Origin: Rhizobium sp. S152
GTDB taxonomy: Bacteria; Pseudomonadota; Alphaproteobacteria; Rhizobiales; Rhizobiaceae
Assembly: GCF_030380735.1 (NCBI RefSeq)
Contig: NZ_JAUDRZ010000025.1
Coordinates: forward strand, 186,001 to 250,000
Direction: 5' to 3'
DNA length: 64,000 bases
The position numbers were made by a program, and so were the translations under genes. The notes beneath the pieces were generated by a model, which had not been told where the DNA came from, did not search any database, and saw nothing but the letters and a program-made list of their open reading frames with translations. Shown here one piece after another: positions 54,756 through 63,353 of the stretch (positions within the stretch are counted from its first letter, which is position 1; the number at the start of each line of letters is the position of its first letter).

Positions 54756-54780
54756 GGAACTCAAAACCTGGCAGAACGTT
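54756..54780 (+). promoter_or_regulatory. EcfG/RpoE2-type promoter of the antiporter operon
   Basis: GGAAC 54756-54760, 18-base spacer, TT 54779-54780. The first possible start codon of the antiporter frame (TTG 54779) coincides with the TT, so translation must begin further downstream. Confidence 0.7.
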
Positions 54781-54820
54781 GAAACGCTGCATGCAGTTCG
54801 CTTCTGCCAAGGAGGGATGG

Positions 54821-56074
54821 TTGAACACCTATGTCGTCACTCTCTTCATTTTTGGCGCTATCGTTCTGCTGACGACGTGGCTGCCCCTTGCCCTAAGGCG
54901 CATGCCACTCTCACTTCCGATTTGCTGCATCGTGATAGGCATGCTTTTGGCCTCGTCGCCGTTTACACCTCTGCCACGCTTCAATCCTTTGGAAAACACG
55001 GTTTGGGCTGAACATTTGACCGAACTTGTGGTCATCGTCGCTCTAATGGGTGCAGGGCTGAAGATTGACCGGCCACTCGGTTGGAAACGCTGGATGATTA
55101 CCTGGCGGCTGCTCGGCATCGCCATGCCGCTGTCGATAACCGGCATTGGACTCTTGGGGTGGGCGATCCTCGGCCTGCAGCCTGCCCCCGCCCTGCTCCT
55201 TGGCGCAGCACTCGCGCCCACTGACCCAGTCCTCGCCGCAGATGTGCAGGTCGGACCGCCTCAGACCGGAGAGGAGGACGATATCCGCTTCGCCTTGACA
55301 TCCGAGGCAGGTCTCAACGACGGCCTGAGCTTTCCTTTCGTTCTTGCGTCGCTCGCCATTGCGACGAGCACCGATTGGAATTGGATCGGCCATTGGTTCG
55401 CCTTCGACGTCGTATGGAAACTCGCGGCAGGTGTCGGCGTCGGTTGGCTCGTCGGGCGGCTTCTTGGCTATCTAACTTTCAAGCTGCCAGAAACCGGCCG
55501 GATAGCGAAGACGGGTGATGGTCTTGCCGCTCTGGGGTTCACGTGCCTGTCTTATGGAGCGACAGAGCTTGTCCATGGCTACGGCTTCGTGGCGGTTTTC
55601 GTCACGGCGCTCACAATTCGTCAGGCCGAGCGTCGTAGCAACTTCCACAAAGAGCTTCACGACTTCGGTGAACAGATCGAGCGGGTGCTGATGATGGTAC
55701 TCCTCGTCTGCTTCGGATCGATCGTAGCGGAAGGAACGCTTCTCGAACTGGTGGACTGGCGCGTTGCAACTGTCGCGACGGCGACGCTCGTCTTCATTCG
55801 CCCGCTCGCCGGCTGGCTCAGCCTGACGGGATGCGCTCATCCAACGGTCGAGAAGGTAATCGTCTCGATCTTTGGTATTCGCGGGCTGGGATCGATCTAC
55901 TATCTTGCCTACGCATCCGGCAAAGCAGAGTTCCCAGGGATCGAGACCGTTTGGGCGACCGTCCTGATCATCATTTTGGCTTCGATCTTCCTGCACGGAA
56001 TAGCGGTCACCCCGGTCATGCGGTGGATCGACCGAAAGCGAGGAGTGGATGCAATGAAGCCCATCAAGACGTAG
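54821..56074 (+). CDS. CPA1-type cation/proton antiporter
   Basis: A 417-residue transporter from TTG 54821 (read MNTYVVTLFIFGAIVLL), which has AAGGAGGG five bases upstream; earlier starts at 54779 or 54791 lie in or next to the promoter. About twelve hydrophobic segments. The ion-binding region of Na+/H+ exchangers is visible as ALAPTDPVLAADVQVGPP, with SEAGLNDGLSFPFV, and the late IFGIRGLGSIYYLAYA. It exchanges Na+ or K+ for H+ in pH or salt stress. SemiSWEET and BNR-repeat genes follow in the same direction with gaps of 10 and 0 bases. Confidence 0.9.
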   Translation: MNTYVVTLFIFGAIVLLTTWLPLALRRMPLSLPICCIVIGMLLASSPFTPLPRFNPLENTVWAEHLTELVVIVALMGAGLKIDRPLGWKRWMITWRLLGIAMPLSITGIGLLGWAILGLQPAPALLLGAALAPTDPVLAADVQVGPPQTGEEDDIRFALTSEAGLNDGLSFPFVLASLAIATSTDWNWIGHWFAFDVVWKLAAGVGVGWLVGRLLGYLTFKLPETGRIAKTGDGLAALGFTCLSYGATELVHGYGFVAVFVTALTIRQAERRSNFHKELHDFGEQIERVLMMVLLVCFGSIVAEGTLLELVDWRVATVATATLVFIRPLAGWLSLTGCAHPTVEKVIVSIFGIRGLGSIYYLAYASGKAEFPGIETVWATVLIIILASIFLHGIAVTPVMRWIDRKRGVDAMKPIKT

Positions 56075-56084
56075 GAGCAACAAA

Positions 56085-56357
56085 ATGGACATAGCTGTGC
56101 TCGTGGGCTACGGCGCTTCGATCTGCTCGGTGGCTAGCTTTGTTCCGCAGGCGGCGAAGGTCATTCGAAGCCGCCAGACCAAAGCAATATCTGCCAAAAT
56201 GTACATCCTCACCGTGACGGGCTTCGCCCTCTGGACGGCCTTCGGCGTCCTCAAGTCGGAGCTTCCCATCATATTGACGAATGCGATCTGCTTCTGCCTG
56301 TCAGCGCTAATCCTGGCGATCAAGGTTATGGCTCGCAGGAAGGCTCAGGAGCGTTGA
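56085..56357 (+). CDS. SemiSWEET-type sugar transporter
   Basis: A 90-residue protein with three membrane segments and the PQ-loop motif (ASFVPQAAKVIRSRQTKAIS), then MYILTVTGFALWTAFGVLKSELPIILTNAICFCLSALILAIKV. This is the bacterial half-size SWEET fold, which works as a dimer to let mono- or disaccharides cross the membrane. GAGCAACAAA precedes the ATG; the BNR-repeat gene begins directly after its stop. Confidence 0.92.
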   Translation: MDIAVLVGYGASICSVASFVPQAAKVIRSRQTKAISAKMYILTVTGFALWTAFGVLKSELPIILTNAICFCLSALILAIKVMARRKAQER

Positions 56358-57458
56358 ATGGCTGCGGAGAAAGTACTCGTTGAATATGCCGAGGTATATC
56401 GGGCAAAAAAGCACTTCGCTGCGTGGCCGGCAAACTACGGGCTCTGGACTTGGGGGGGCGAGGCTCTCGTTGTCTTCGCCGATGGAAGACTCGGTTCTCA
56501 AGGCGACCTTCACGCCCGAGACCGCAGCCGCAACTTTCCGCCAAGACAGGCCCGCAGCAAGGATGGCGGGCGATCGTGGAGCGTGGAAGATTTCCAGGGG
56601 TGTATCCCTGGCGGGGAAAATCTTTCCGCGGATGAGCACGTTGTGAAGCATCTCCAATCTGGGCCTAGACTTCGTGGGCGCCGTTTCAAACAACTTATGT
56701 CGCCGATCGAGTTTCTTGACCCAGAGAGCATTTTTCTGGAGGCGAGGACCGGGCTTGGGAAGGATGCGCGGAGCTGGTTTTATGTCAGCCGGAGCCGTGG
56801 CGCGTCTTGGGATGGGCCATTTGACTTTAACGGCCTCGAACTCGATGGCCTCGCGACCCGGACGGATATCGTTCCTGTTTCCTCAGACCACGCGCTGTTC
56901 ATGATGACCTGCTCAAAGCCCGATGGTGAAGAAGGGAGAATAGTATGCGTGGAGACCGTCGATGGCGGACGATCCTTTCATGCAAAATGCTGGCTTCCCT
57001 ATGAGTCCGACAGCTACTCGATAATGCCATCGAGTATTCAACTGAAAGATGGTTCGATTTTTACAGTCGTCCGCCGAGGTCGGGGCACTAACGAAAACGG
57101 ATGGCTGGAAGCATTCAAGTCGGACGACCTCGGGGCGTCATGGCACCCGATGGGGCGGCCGGTTCACAACACCGGCAGAGGCGGGAATCCACCAAGTCTT
57201 TCGCTCCTCCCGGACGGGCGCGTTGTGCTCGTCTACGGCGCCCGCATCGAACCTTACGGGATTCGGATGAAGCTTAGCCATGATGCCGGAGAGAGCTGGT
57301 CCGAGGAGGTAATCGTCGGAATTGAAGCTCCGCTTCCAGACCTGGGCTACCCTCGATCGGCTTTGCTGAGGGATGGTTCGCTCCTGATAGTTTACTATAC
57401 GAACCAAGGCGCGGAGCGTTTCATCGCCTCCGCGGTCGTCAGGTGGCCCTCGGGCTGA
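56358..57458 (+). CDS. BNR/Asp-box beta-propeller protein (sialidase-like)
   Basis: A 366-residue protein with at least five Asp-box motifs: SKDGGRSWS, SRSRGASWD, ETVDGGRSFH, SDDLGASWH and SHDAGESWS, the pattern of a six-bladed sialidase-type propeller. Candidate active-site residues seen: an Arg near the start, ESIFLEART and YPRSALLRDG. There is no signal peptide, so it is likely cytoplasmic and acts on a sugar brought in by the adjacent SemiSWEET. It may be a sialidase, another exo-glycosidase or a non-catalytic propeller. Confidence 0.82.
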   Translation: MAAEKVLVEYAEVYRAKKHFAAWPANYGLWTWGGEALVVFADGRLGSQGDLHARDRSRNFPPRQARSKDGGRSWSVEDFQGCIPGGENLSADEHVVKHLQSGPRLRGRRFKQLMSPIEFLDPESIFLEARTGLGKDARSWFYVSRSRGASWDGPFDFNGLELDGLATRTDIVPVSSDHALFMMTCSKPDGEEGRIVCVETVDGGRSFHAKCWLPYESDSYSIMPSSIQLKDGSIFTVVRRGRGTNENGWLEAFKSDDLGASWHPMGRPVHNTGRGGNPPSLSLLPDGRVVLVYGARIEPYGIRMKLSHDAGESWSEEVIVGIEAPLPDLGYPRSALLRDGSLLIVYYTNQGAERFIASAVVRWPSG

Positions 57459-57632
57459 TCCGTAAGGGGTGATTCGCTTCGCCGCGGGAGGACATCGCCC
57501 AAGTTCGAGTTGCTCCCTCCCGGCTAACGGCCGCGCCCATTCCGAGGCCGCCAGCGGTCTCGAACTGCACGCTTCCGGGAAAAAACTCACCCGGTGGCGC
57601 GTAGCAAGCGCCTTACGTCATGCCATGCCCCG

Positions 57633-58052
57633 TCATCTTTCGAACGTCCGTCGCAAGAATGGCCAAGAAATCACCTCGCCTGCGAAGAGCGCAAGCCAGA
57701 CGACCATCGGCTGAAGAGGAAGGCGGGTCAAATGATAGGCCCACTGCAACGCCGAAGGCGATGGCCCTCCCAAACTGTCGATCGCATGTTTGATGTTTAC
57801 CGGAAACACGCACGCGGCGTAGAGCGCGATCCCGATCCCGGCGTAATGTCGTGTCGATGGCCACAGCAGACCGACCGCTCCCGCAAGTTCGCAAATGCCC
57901 GTAAGAAGTATGACCATGGAAGCATCGGGAACCCAGCCGGGCGTTATCTTCAGGAATTGATTAGGGAGTACCAAATGGGCCACACCTGCAACAAGGTAGA
58001 GGACTGCGAGGCCGGCGCGGACGCGACGACGATGGATTTCGATCAATTTCAT
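57633..58052 (-). CDS. DoxX-like membrane protein
   Basis: A 139-residue protein with four membrane segments: LAVLYLVAGVAHLVLP, VILLTGICELAGAVGLLWP, YAGIGIALYAACVFPVNIKHAID and the final PLQPMVVWLALFAGEVISW. This fits the DoxX/DUF417-like group; members have been tied to quinone-linked or redox-stress functions, but the role is uncertain. It is a single gene on the minus strand, convergent with the BNR-repeat gene. Confidence 0.85.
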   Translation of the reverse strand: MKLIEIHRRRVRAGLAVLYLVAGVAHLVLPNQFLKITPGWVPDASMVILLTGICELAGAVGLLWPSTRHYAGIGIALYAACVFPVNIKHAIDSLGGPSPSALQWAYHLTRLPLQPMVVWLALFAGEVISWPFLRRTFER

Positions 58053-58150
58053 GGAAGCCCATACGTCGAACGAGCTCTTTTGGTTTCACGAGCGTTATAT
58101 ACTTGAACCGCTCCATTTGAGACGTCACTCGCCTACCCGATGGAGCCAGC

Positions 58151-58175
58151 GGAACTTCTCGACCGATCGGCCATT
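58151..58175 (+). promoter_or_regulatory. EcfG/RpoE2-type promoter of a 44-aa membrane peptide
   Basis: GGAAC 58151-58155, 18-base spacer, TT 58174-58175, 27 bases ahead of ATG 58202. Confidence 0.72.
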
Positions 58176-58201
58176 ACCTTGAGGCACACCGGAGAAATCG
58201 C

Positions 58202-58336
58202 ATGTTTGCCCTCTTGACCATCCTGACCGTCCTCATCGCCGCCATGTTTGTCGGACTGTTCGCCTCGACCTTGCGAGAATTGCGGCACGAGGCCGTCGAC
58301 ATCGATCCGACCGTGGTAGGAAGAAACAGTCGCTGA
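58202..58336 (+). CDS. Small single-TM protein (44 aa)
   Basis: MFALLTILTVLIAAMFVGLF is a membrane helix, followed by ASTLREL and a charged tail ending VVGRNSR. A GGAGA ribosome site lies 8 bases before the ATG, and an EcfG-type promoter directly upstream. Size and layout resemble other small stress-induced membrane peptides; function unknown. Too short for routine gene callers. Confidence 0.65.
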   Translation: MFALLTILTVLIAAMFVGLFASTLRELRHEAVDIDPTVVGRNSR

Positions 58337-58381
58337 CTCCTTCGAGCTTTGACGCCCGTGGAGGCCGGAAACGCCCCTGTA

Positions 58382-59248
58382 TCATGGGGAAGTCTTTCGG
58401 GGCTGCTCTCGGCTGACGGCTTCACGTTTGCGACTTCGCCGCTCCCGCGACTTGGCGGCCGTCCTCGCGGCGCGTAGTTCGTCAAGCGTCGGCTGCCACC
58501 ATCCACGGAGCCGCTCGTACTCGCCTGGTCGTGCTCGCGCGGGCCACGTATGAACAAGTTCTTCCAGCGTCGCCAGCCGCCATCCCGCCCATACGTATTC
58601 ATCGTCGGTATCTGAGTGATGCTCGGCGGATTCCTCCGGGTCGACGCTTTCACCGGTGATTTCGGAGACAACGACAATCCCGAAAGCGGTCGTTGCCACA
58701 GGCCGACCCAACGGCGGGAGATCGCCTCTCGGCACCGGCAGCCGCCTCTTCCTACGCTCGGATGTTCTGCGCTTCGCCTTCGCCTCCTCTTCGGTGCCCT
58801 TGCGGGCCTCGGCGCGTTTCCGCCGCTCTTCGGGTTCGGCCGACATGGCGGCTTTCTCGATTGCCTCCCACCGGTGCTGCAGATCGTCATAGGAGGCGTA
58901 CGGAACCTCCCAAGCCGTGTCGTCGCCGTTCCATCGGGCGAAAGGGATCTGACGGAGTTCGTCGACGACCGTTCTGGAATACGGCGTCTTGATGCGAAAA
59001 CCGCGGTCGATGACCTGAAGATATGGGCTGAGGATCGGCTCGAATTGGTAAGCGTCTCGGCCGCGTTCCTCTTCGTAGGGAGTCCTGCGGTCGGCTTCAG
59101 AAGCGAGCCACCGGTCAATGCGCCTTCGCGCCATCTTGCCAGGCACCGTCCAGGCCTGAAGTGCCTCCGACCATCTGGCCATCGGGAATGTCTCGCGGAA
59201 CCTGGCGACCGTCATCCGGTCGAATGCGAAGGAGACCTTCTCCTGCAT
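58382..59248 (-). CDS. Hypothetical protein with duplicated RW...AW.VP motif
   Basis: A 288-residue protein. Two similar units are visible near the N-terminus: FPMARWSEALQAWTVPG (about 20-37) and IPFARWNGDDTAWEVPY (about 100-117), each preceded by an arginine- and phenylalanine-containing strand. A highly charged helical stretch follows (about 130-170), and a Trp-rich region WAGWRLATLEELVHTWPARARPGEYERLRGWWQPTLDEL (about 215-255). The duplicated unit resembles HARP-like modules of annealing helicases, which is only a suggestion. Basic C-terminus. No clear operon partner. Confidence 0.7.
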   Translation of the reverse strand: MQEKVSFAFDRMTVARFRETFPMARWSEALQAWTVPGKMARRRIDRWLASEADRRTPYEEERGRDAYQFEPILSPYLQVIDRGFRIKTPYSRTVVDELRQIPFARWNGDDTAWEVPYASYDDLQHRWEAIEKAAMSAEPEERRKRAEARKGTEEEAKAKRRTSERRKRRLPVPRGDLPPLGRPVATTAFGIVVVSEITGESVDPEESAEHHSDTDDEYVWAGWRLATLEELVHTWPARARPGEYERLRGWWQPTLDELRAARTAAKSRERRSRKREAVSREQPRKTSP

Positions 59249-59324
59249 CGGTTAGACTACGTCGCTTTCTTCGTGGATCTCGTCTGCCATGAAAGGAAAA
59301 CGGCCGGAAGTCCGTGGGGTTGCG

Positions 59325-59921
59325 CTACAGGAAGGATTTCTTCAGGAAGGATAGCGCTTTTTGACCACCGGCGCTGGATACCGTGTGTCCGACGGCCGGC
59401 TCGACATCCAACTCCACATTGAAACCTGCCGTTCTAAGCTGTGCAGCGGCGAGTGTCGATGCGGCTGCTGGGATTGTGGTATCGGCCTGCCCGTGGACAA
59501 GAAGGATTGGCGTGCCCACGCTGGCTGCCGAAATCGGCTGCGGCGCGAGAAGTCCAGCAAATGAAACGAGCGCTCCGATCTTCCATCGACCGGAAGCAAC
59601 CGCGTCGAGGGCTACAATGGCACCCTGCGAGACTCCAACAAAGGCAATCCTGTCGAGGGCATCGGCGAACCCTTCGCGGCGGACGACGTCATTCATCAGT
59701 CCATCGAATGCCCGACGTGCGCGGAGAATCTTTGCCGGGTCGAGCGGGTTTCCCTCTATTGAAAACCACTGGTGGCCGTAACGGTGATGCATCGGAGCAT
59801 CTGGGGCGACGAAACGCGTGTTTGGCAAGCCGGAGCGCCAAGATGATGCCAGCGGCATGAGCTGGGCGCCGGAGGCTCCGACGCCATGCAAAAATATGAT
59901 CAGGTGATCGTAAAATGGCAT
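59325..59921 (-). CDS. Alpha/beta-hydrolase, phospholipase/carboxylesterase family
   Basis: A 198-residue serine esterase. Oxyanion region FLHGVGASG, nucleophile Ser98 in GVSQG, acid Asp147 in HGQADTTIP, and catalytic His179 in AVGHTVS. The length and motifs match the small carboxylesterase/acyl-protein-thioesterase-like family. Substrate unknown. A single gene on the minus strand, with no signal peptide. Confidence 0.92.
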   Translation of the reverse strand: MPFYDHLIIFLHGVGASGAQLMPLASSWRSGLPNTRFVAPDAPMHHRYGHQWFSIEGNPLDPAKILRARRAFDGLMNDVVRREGFADALDRIAFVGVSQGAIVALDAVASGRWKIGALVSFAGLLAPQPISAASVGTPILLVHGQADTTIPAAASTLAAAQLRTAGFNVELDVEPAVGHTVSSAGGQKALSFLKKSFL

Positions 59922-60195
59922 GACGATCCTAGCAGGTTCACAATTGGCCCGACGGCGCTCGACCTCGAGAGAGGGAGCGGCCGTCTCACCCCGTGCGCAA
60001 ACCTCTCGCAGACGCCGGCGGATGCCGCTGCGAAGGCTTACCTAATAGTGGGGTGGCTCACCTTAGATGGGGTGACGAAAGTGGCTCCGCAAGGAGGCCA
60101 GGTCGGCGGTACGCTAGGGGACAGGAGTCCTTCAACCTGTTGAACCGGCTTTGCAAACTTCCCATACATGAGAAAACTCTCAAGGATGGATTGTG

Positions 60196-60363
60196 ATGGT
60201 AAGCAGGCTCAGGAGGACCCTGACCGTGCAACAGCGCGCGTCGGCCTTCGAACACACTAACAAGGTTGCGATCGACGTTTCGGAGGAAGAGCGTCGGCTC
60301 CTTGAAGAAAAGAGCGAGCGCCTCCGCAAGCTGCGGCTGGCGGCGTCGAGCCCAGGAGAATGA
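60196..60363 (+). CDS. Hypothetical small helical protein (55 aa)
   Basis: Translates as MVSRLRRTLTVQQRASAFEHTNKVAIDVSEEERRLLEEKSERLRKLRLAASSPGE (given in pieces: basic start, then a long charged helix). AAGGA lies 9 bases before the ATG. It directly precedes a broken HTH-type gene. No family recognised. Confidence 0.5.
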   Translation: MVSRLRRTLTVQQRASAFEHTNKVAIDVSEEERRLLEEKSERLRKLRLAASSPGE

Positions 60364-60422
60364 ACCAACCGCGAATTAGGTTCGTATCAGGCGCGTTCAT
60401 CGCGTCGCAGTTTGGAGAACAC

Positions 60423-60627
60423 ATGGATCACATCGATATTGGAAACTCGTCGGCGCGCCGACTTAATCAGCGTGGCGCACGGCTACGCGACGCACGCATC
60501 GCGAAAGGTTCCAGCCTAGAAGACCTTGCGATCGCAACCGGCCTTACCGAGACTGATCGCTGCGGTCGAGGAGGGTTTCAGCGCTGCCGATAACCACGTC
60601 GAGCGCATCGGGCATGTTCTAGGCTAG
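60423..60627 (+). pseudogene. Small HTH-like (XRE-type) protein, frameshifted
   Basis: ATG 60423 with TTGGAGA upstream reads MDHIDIGNSSARRLNQRGARL, RDARIAKGSSLEDLAIATGLTET, a helix-turn-helix-like segment, then goes out of frame near 60553-60558. Moving by one base restores IAAVEEGFSAADNHVERIGHVLG and a stop at 60627. Insertion of one or loss of two bases explains it. Confidence 0.65.
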
Positions 60628-60644
60628 TCAGAGGAGGCCCGCGA

Positions 60645-60872
60645 ATGCGCTTTTACTTCGATATCAAGTCCGAGGACGGAACGGATCGGGACCTTGATGG
60701 AATCGAGCTCCCGTCGTTGGAGGCCGCGAGACACGAGGCGAGGAAGGCAGCACGCGAAATGATCGCGGAAATGGTGCTCGAGAACCAGCGGATCGATGGG
60801 ATGCGGTTCGAGATATTGAATGAGTGCGGTCAGGTCCTCGCGACGATCGAGTTTAGAGAACTGATCCATTAG
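60645..60872 (+). CDS. DUF6894-like small protein (75 aa)
   Basis: Starts MRFYFDIKSEDGTDRDLDG and has SLEAARHEARKAAREMIAEM and RFEILNECGQVLATIEF. It is clearly paralogous to the protein at 34510 (same MRFYF start, same RIDGxRFEI core). GAGGAGG precedes ATG 60645. It directly follows the broken HTH-like gene and may have been its operon partner. Function unknown. Confidence 0.82.
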   Translation: MRFYFDIKSEDGTDRDLDGIELPSLEAARHEARKAAREMIAEMVLENQRIDGMRFEILNECGQVLATIEFRELIH

Positions 60873-60901
60873 TGCTCCGTCTGTCCGATCCTATTGCTTG
60901 G

Positions 60902-61594
60902 CTATGCCGCAAATAAGGTTGAAGACAGCTCTTCGTTCTCATTTGCAACTTCGCCTCTTGGAGGTTGGTAGACCTCTTGAAGCGATAACCTCGCCTCGAT
61001 CGTCTGCCCCGCAAAATACGGATTCGACTTTCTTGGGTCGGACGGGGCGCCACGCTCCCGTGAATATCGCTCGACATGCTGGCTCACCAGCGTGTCGAGG
61101 ATCCGTTGGCGAAAGCCAGGCGTCGGAGAACCAAAGAACCGGAAACGTTCCGATCCGACATTCCTCGACGCATTGACGTCCGCGTGCATTCTGTTGCCGC
61201 AAAAGCGGCATTGGAATTTCTGGGCCGACCTGTTGCGCTTGTCGGTGTAGCCGCAGCACGAACAGGTCTGACTGGTGTAGGCAGAAGCAACCTTGGTCGC
61301 CTCGATGCCGAATTCTTGGCTGATGGCCGCGAGCTTCGTCCTCAGGACGGAGCGACCGCAGTTCTGGATCAGCCTGTTCATCCGCGCCGACATGCCGGGC
61401 GCCTGGAAGTTCAGCTTCTCCAGATAGAGCTTCGAAGGGCGGCGGACCTCGATGAGCCGGTTGATGACGCGATTGATCTCGGTGGTGATAAACCCACGGA
61501 CCTTCGCGACCCACACACAGTAACGCTTCGACGAACGAGACTTCTGCCCCGACCGCTGCACGTGTCTGGCGATTGCCGTCAACGTTCGGTCCAT
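60902..61594 (-). pseudogene. tnpB: TnpB (IS200/IS605-type) C-terminal fragment
   Basis: A 230-codon open frame corresponding to the C-terminal half of a TnpB-like RNA-guided nuclease: the RuvC-II acidic segment LYLEKLNF, the conserved NRLIQNCGRSVL helix region, the four-cysteine zinc ribbon (CSCCGYTDKRN ... CRFCG) and RuvC-III HADVNAS. The N-terminal half with RuvC-I is missing: upstream of 61594 the strand carries unrelated sequence and a small gene. No tnpA. The terminal repeats were not found. Confidence 0.85.
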
Positions 61595-61745
61595 CGCCTG
61601 GAGTGCTCGCTGGCCGCGCGCCGTTGGGCTGCTGTCATTCCAATCCTGCCCTTCTTTTCCACTTCAGTCATCGAAGCATACTCCCAGAACAAAAAACGCG
61701 GGAACGAGCGGATCGATCGGTACGTCAGCGTACAGAGCCCGTAAC

Positions 61746-61895
61746 TCACTTTGACGGCCGCGCGATAAGTCCCCGCTTGAAGCTAACCTCCTGGCCTCCT
61801 ACCGGGGCTTCCTGTACTCGCTCATAGAAAATCGCCAGCTCTTTAGGAGTGGTTGCTAGAAGGAGCTGCTGCTTGTCCGCTTGAACATGTGACAT
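61746..61895 (-). CDS. Hypothetical small protein (49 aa)
   Basis: Minus-strand reading begins MSHVQADKQQLLLATTPKEL and ends SFKRGLIARPSK, with AIFYERVQEAPVGG in the middle. AAGGAAAG lies 6 bases before the ATG at 61895. Coding-like composition; no family recognised. It sits where the missing half of the TnpB gene would be expected, so the transposon was cut here. Confidence 0.5.
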   Translation of the reverse strand: MSHVQADKQQLLLATTPKELAIFYERVQEAPVGGQEVSFKRGLIARPSK

Positions 61896-62169
61896 CAAGA
61901 CTTTCCTTCGCAAATATCGTCAACCCACAGTGAAAAAAATCGATCGTCCGCTCTTGTAGAGTCACCGGCCAGCAGCGAGGATGACACTTTCGTGCAGGGC
62001 TACAGTGGAAATCTAAGGCGGTGGCCTAGCAAACTGCAGGTGCAAAGCAGTGAATCGGACCACGATCTGTCGCCAGCAGGAGTACACATCTCGATTACCT
62101 GAGTGATCAACCAGATAACCAGGCACTCAAGTCTCGTCAAAATCGCGGTAAAAAGCCGAAGGGTAAAAG

Positions 62170-62301
62170 ATGAACGACAAAAATACGGCATGGGCCGATG
62201 AGAGTGTCGAATTTTTGGCTGTCAGTTTTGGTTTGGTAGTTGCTGTTCTCACAATGCTCGCTGCGATCCTCTGGACAGCATTGACTTGGCTCTTGTTTTA
62301 A
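62170..62301 (+). CDS. Small single-TM protein (43 aa)
   Basis: Starts MNDKNTAWADESVEF and continues into a membrane helix (LAVSFGLVVAVLTMLAAILW) ending TALTWLLF. AAGGG lies 6 bases before the ATG. Function unknown; no EcfG motif found upstream. Confidence 0.5.
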   Translation: MNDKNTAWADESVEFLAVSFGLVVAVLTMLAAILWTALTWLLF

Positions 62302-62332
62302 TTGCCGTTTCCGCCCTCGGATGCCGCTTCAG

Positions 62333-62599
62333 TCACGCGACCCAGGGGTTGGTCGCTTGCCAGGAATAGCTCCTGGACCACAAGTCGTCATCATGGTCTA
62401 AGTTACGTTTGAGCCATTCGTGAAGAATACCCTTTGCAAGAAGGCAAACTTCTTCTGCCGAGCAGATTACAACCGGACCGCCTTCTACGTTCTTGACTGG
62501 AGCTCTGGGTGGAGGCAATCTGGCGTCATGCTGGCCTCCTACCATTTTGCGTTGGGAAAGCGTAATCCTATAGCGGGAACCTAGCCCCGGCCCGGTCAC
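62333..62599 (-). CDS. Doubtful hypothetical protein
   Basis: An 88-codon minus-strand frame from GTG 62599, or 70 codons from ATG 62545. The second half (VVICSAEEVCLLAKGILHEWLKRNLDHDDDLW) looks like a natural helix, but no ribosome site or family supports it. Confidence 0.3.
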   Translation of the reverse strand: MTGPGLGSRYRITLSQRKMVGGQHDARLPPPRAPVKNVEGGPVVICSAEEVCLLAKGILHEWLKRNLDHDDDLWSRSYSWQATNPWVA

Positions 62600-62705
62600 G
62601 TCGCGCCCGCCGAGGGCGACGTTCGACGATCAGCATCCGAGCCATCCGTAGCGACATCTATTGCCGGCTGGCCGAAATTGGGCCGCTCACGGCAGGAGGA
62701 GCGAC

Positions 62706-63101
62706 ATGGCGTCTAAGAAATCACGCAAGCCCGCGATCGCGACCGCGCGTTCAGATCACGATCGCCTGACAAAGCTCGCCGAGTCACTCTCGAGCCAAAT
62801 CCCGGAGTTGTCCGATGAGCTACTGGCAGAACTCGAGCGGGCGCGCGTAGTCGACGATGCAAAGCTCCCGCAAACCGTCGTCCGGATGGGATCGTCACTT
62901 CGATACACCAGCGACCTCGGCGAAGATCGTTCGGTGACGCTCGTCTATCCGGGTGAAGCCGATATTGCCAAAGGCAGGATTTCGATCCTGACACCGATCG
63001 GCGCTGCGCTCATAGGTTTGTCGGCTGGCCAGTCCATCGATTGGAAGGCCCGCGACGGGCGCGCTCATCGGCTAACCGTTCGGGAGGTTTGGCGCGGATA
63101 G
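62706..63101 (+). CDS. rnk: Rnk/GreA-C-like transcription factor (nucleoside diphosphate kinase regulator)
   Basis: A 131-residue protein: N-terminal coiled-coil-like part (DHDRLTKLAESLSSQIPELSDELLAELERARVV) and a GreA/GreB C-terminal domain (VVRMGSSLRYTSDLGEDRSVTLVYPGEADIAKGRISILTPIGAALIGLSAGQSIDWKARDG). This is the layout of Rnk, which binds RNA polymerase near the secondary channel without stimulating cleavage. GGAGGAG precedes ATG 62706, so the frame's start at 62661 is rejected. Confidence 0.9.
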   Translation: MASKKSRKPAIATARSDHDRLTKLAESLSSQIPELSDELLAELERARVVDDAKLPQTVVRMGSSLRYTSDLGEDRSVTLVYPGEADIAKGRISILTPIGAALIGLSAGQSIDWKARDGRAHRLTVREVWRG

Positions 63102-63353
63102 CTGTTTTTCGGCTATCCGGATATTGATGTGGAAACGCGCTTTGTCGACACATCCCCACGTTGAACTGCCAAAATCCGAACTGCTTAGTCCGGCCTCGCC
63201 GGCGCCGAGCGGAACACAATTCCCGGCCTGCGGCGTCGAGGAAGGCGGACGACCGAATGCCCATAAGACGCAAGCGCCCCGTGGACATCGGAATCGCGAC
63301 TGCCTTGCGGCACGTCGGGATGCGGGCGGCGTCAGCCAAAGCTTGTCCATGCT

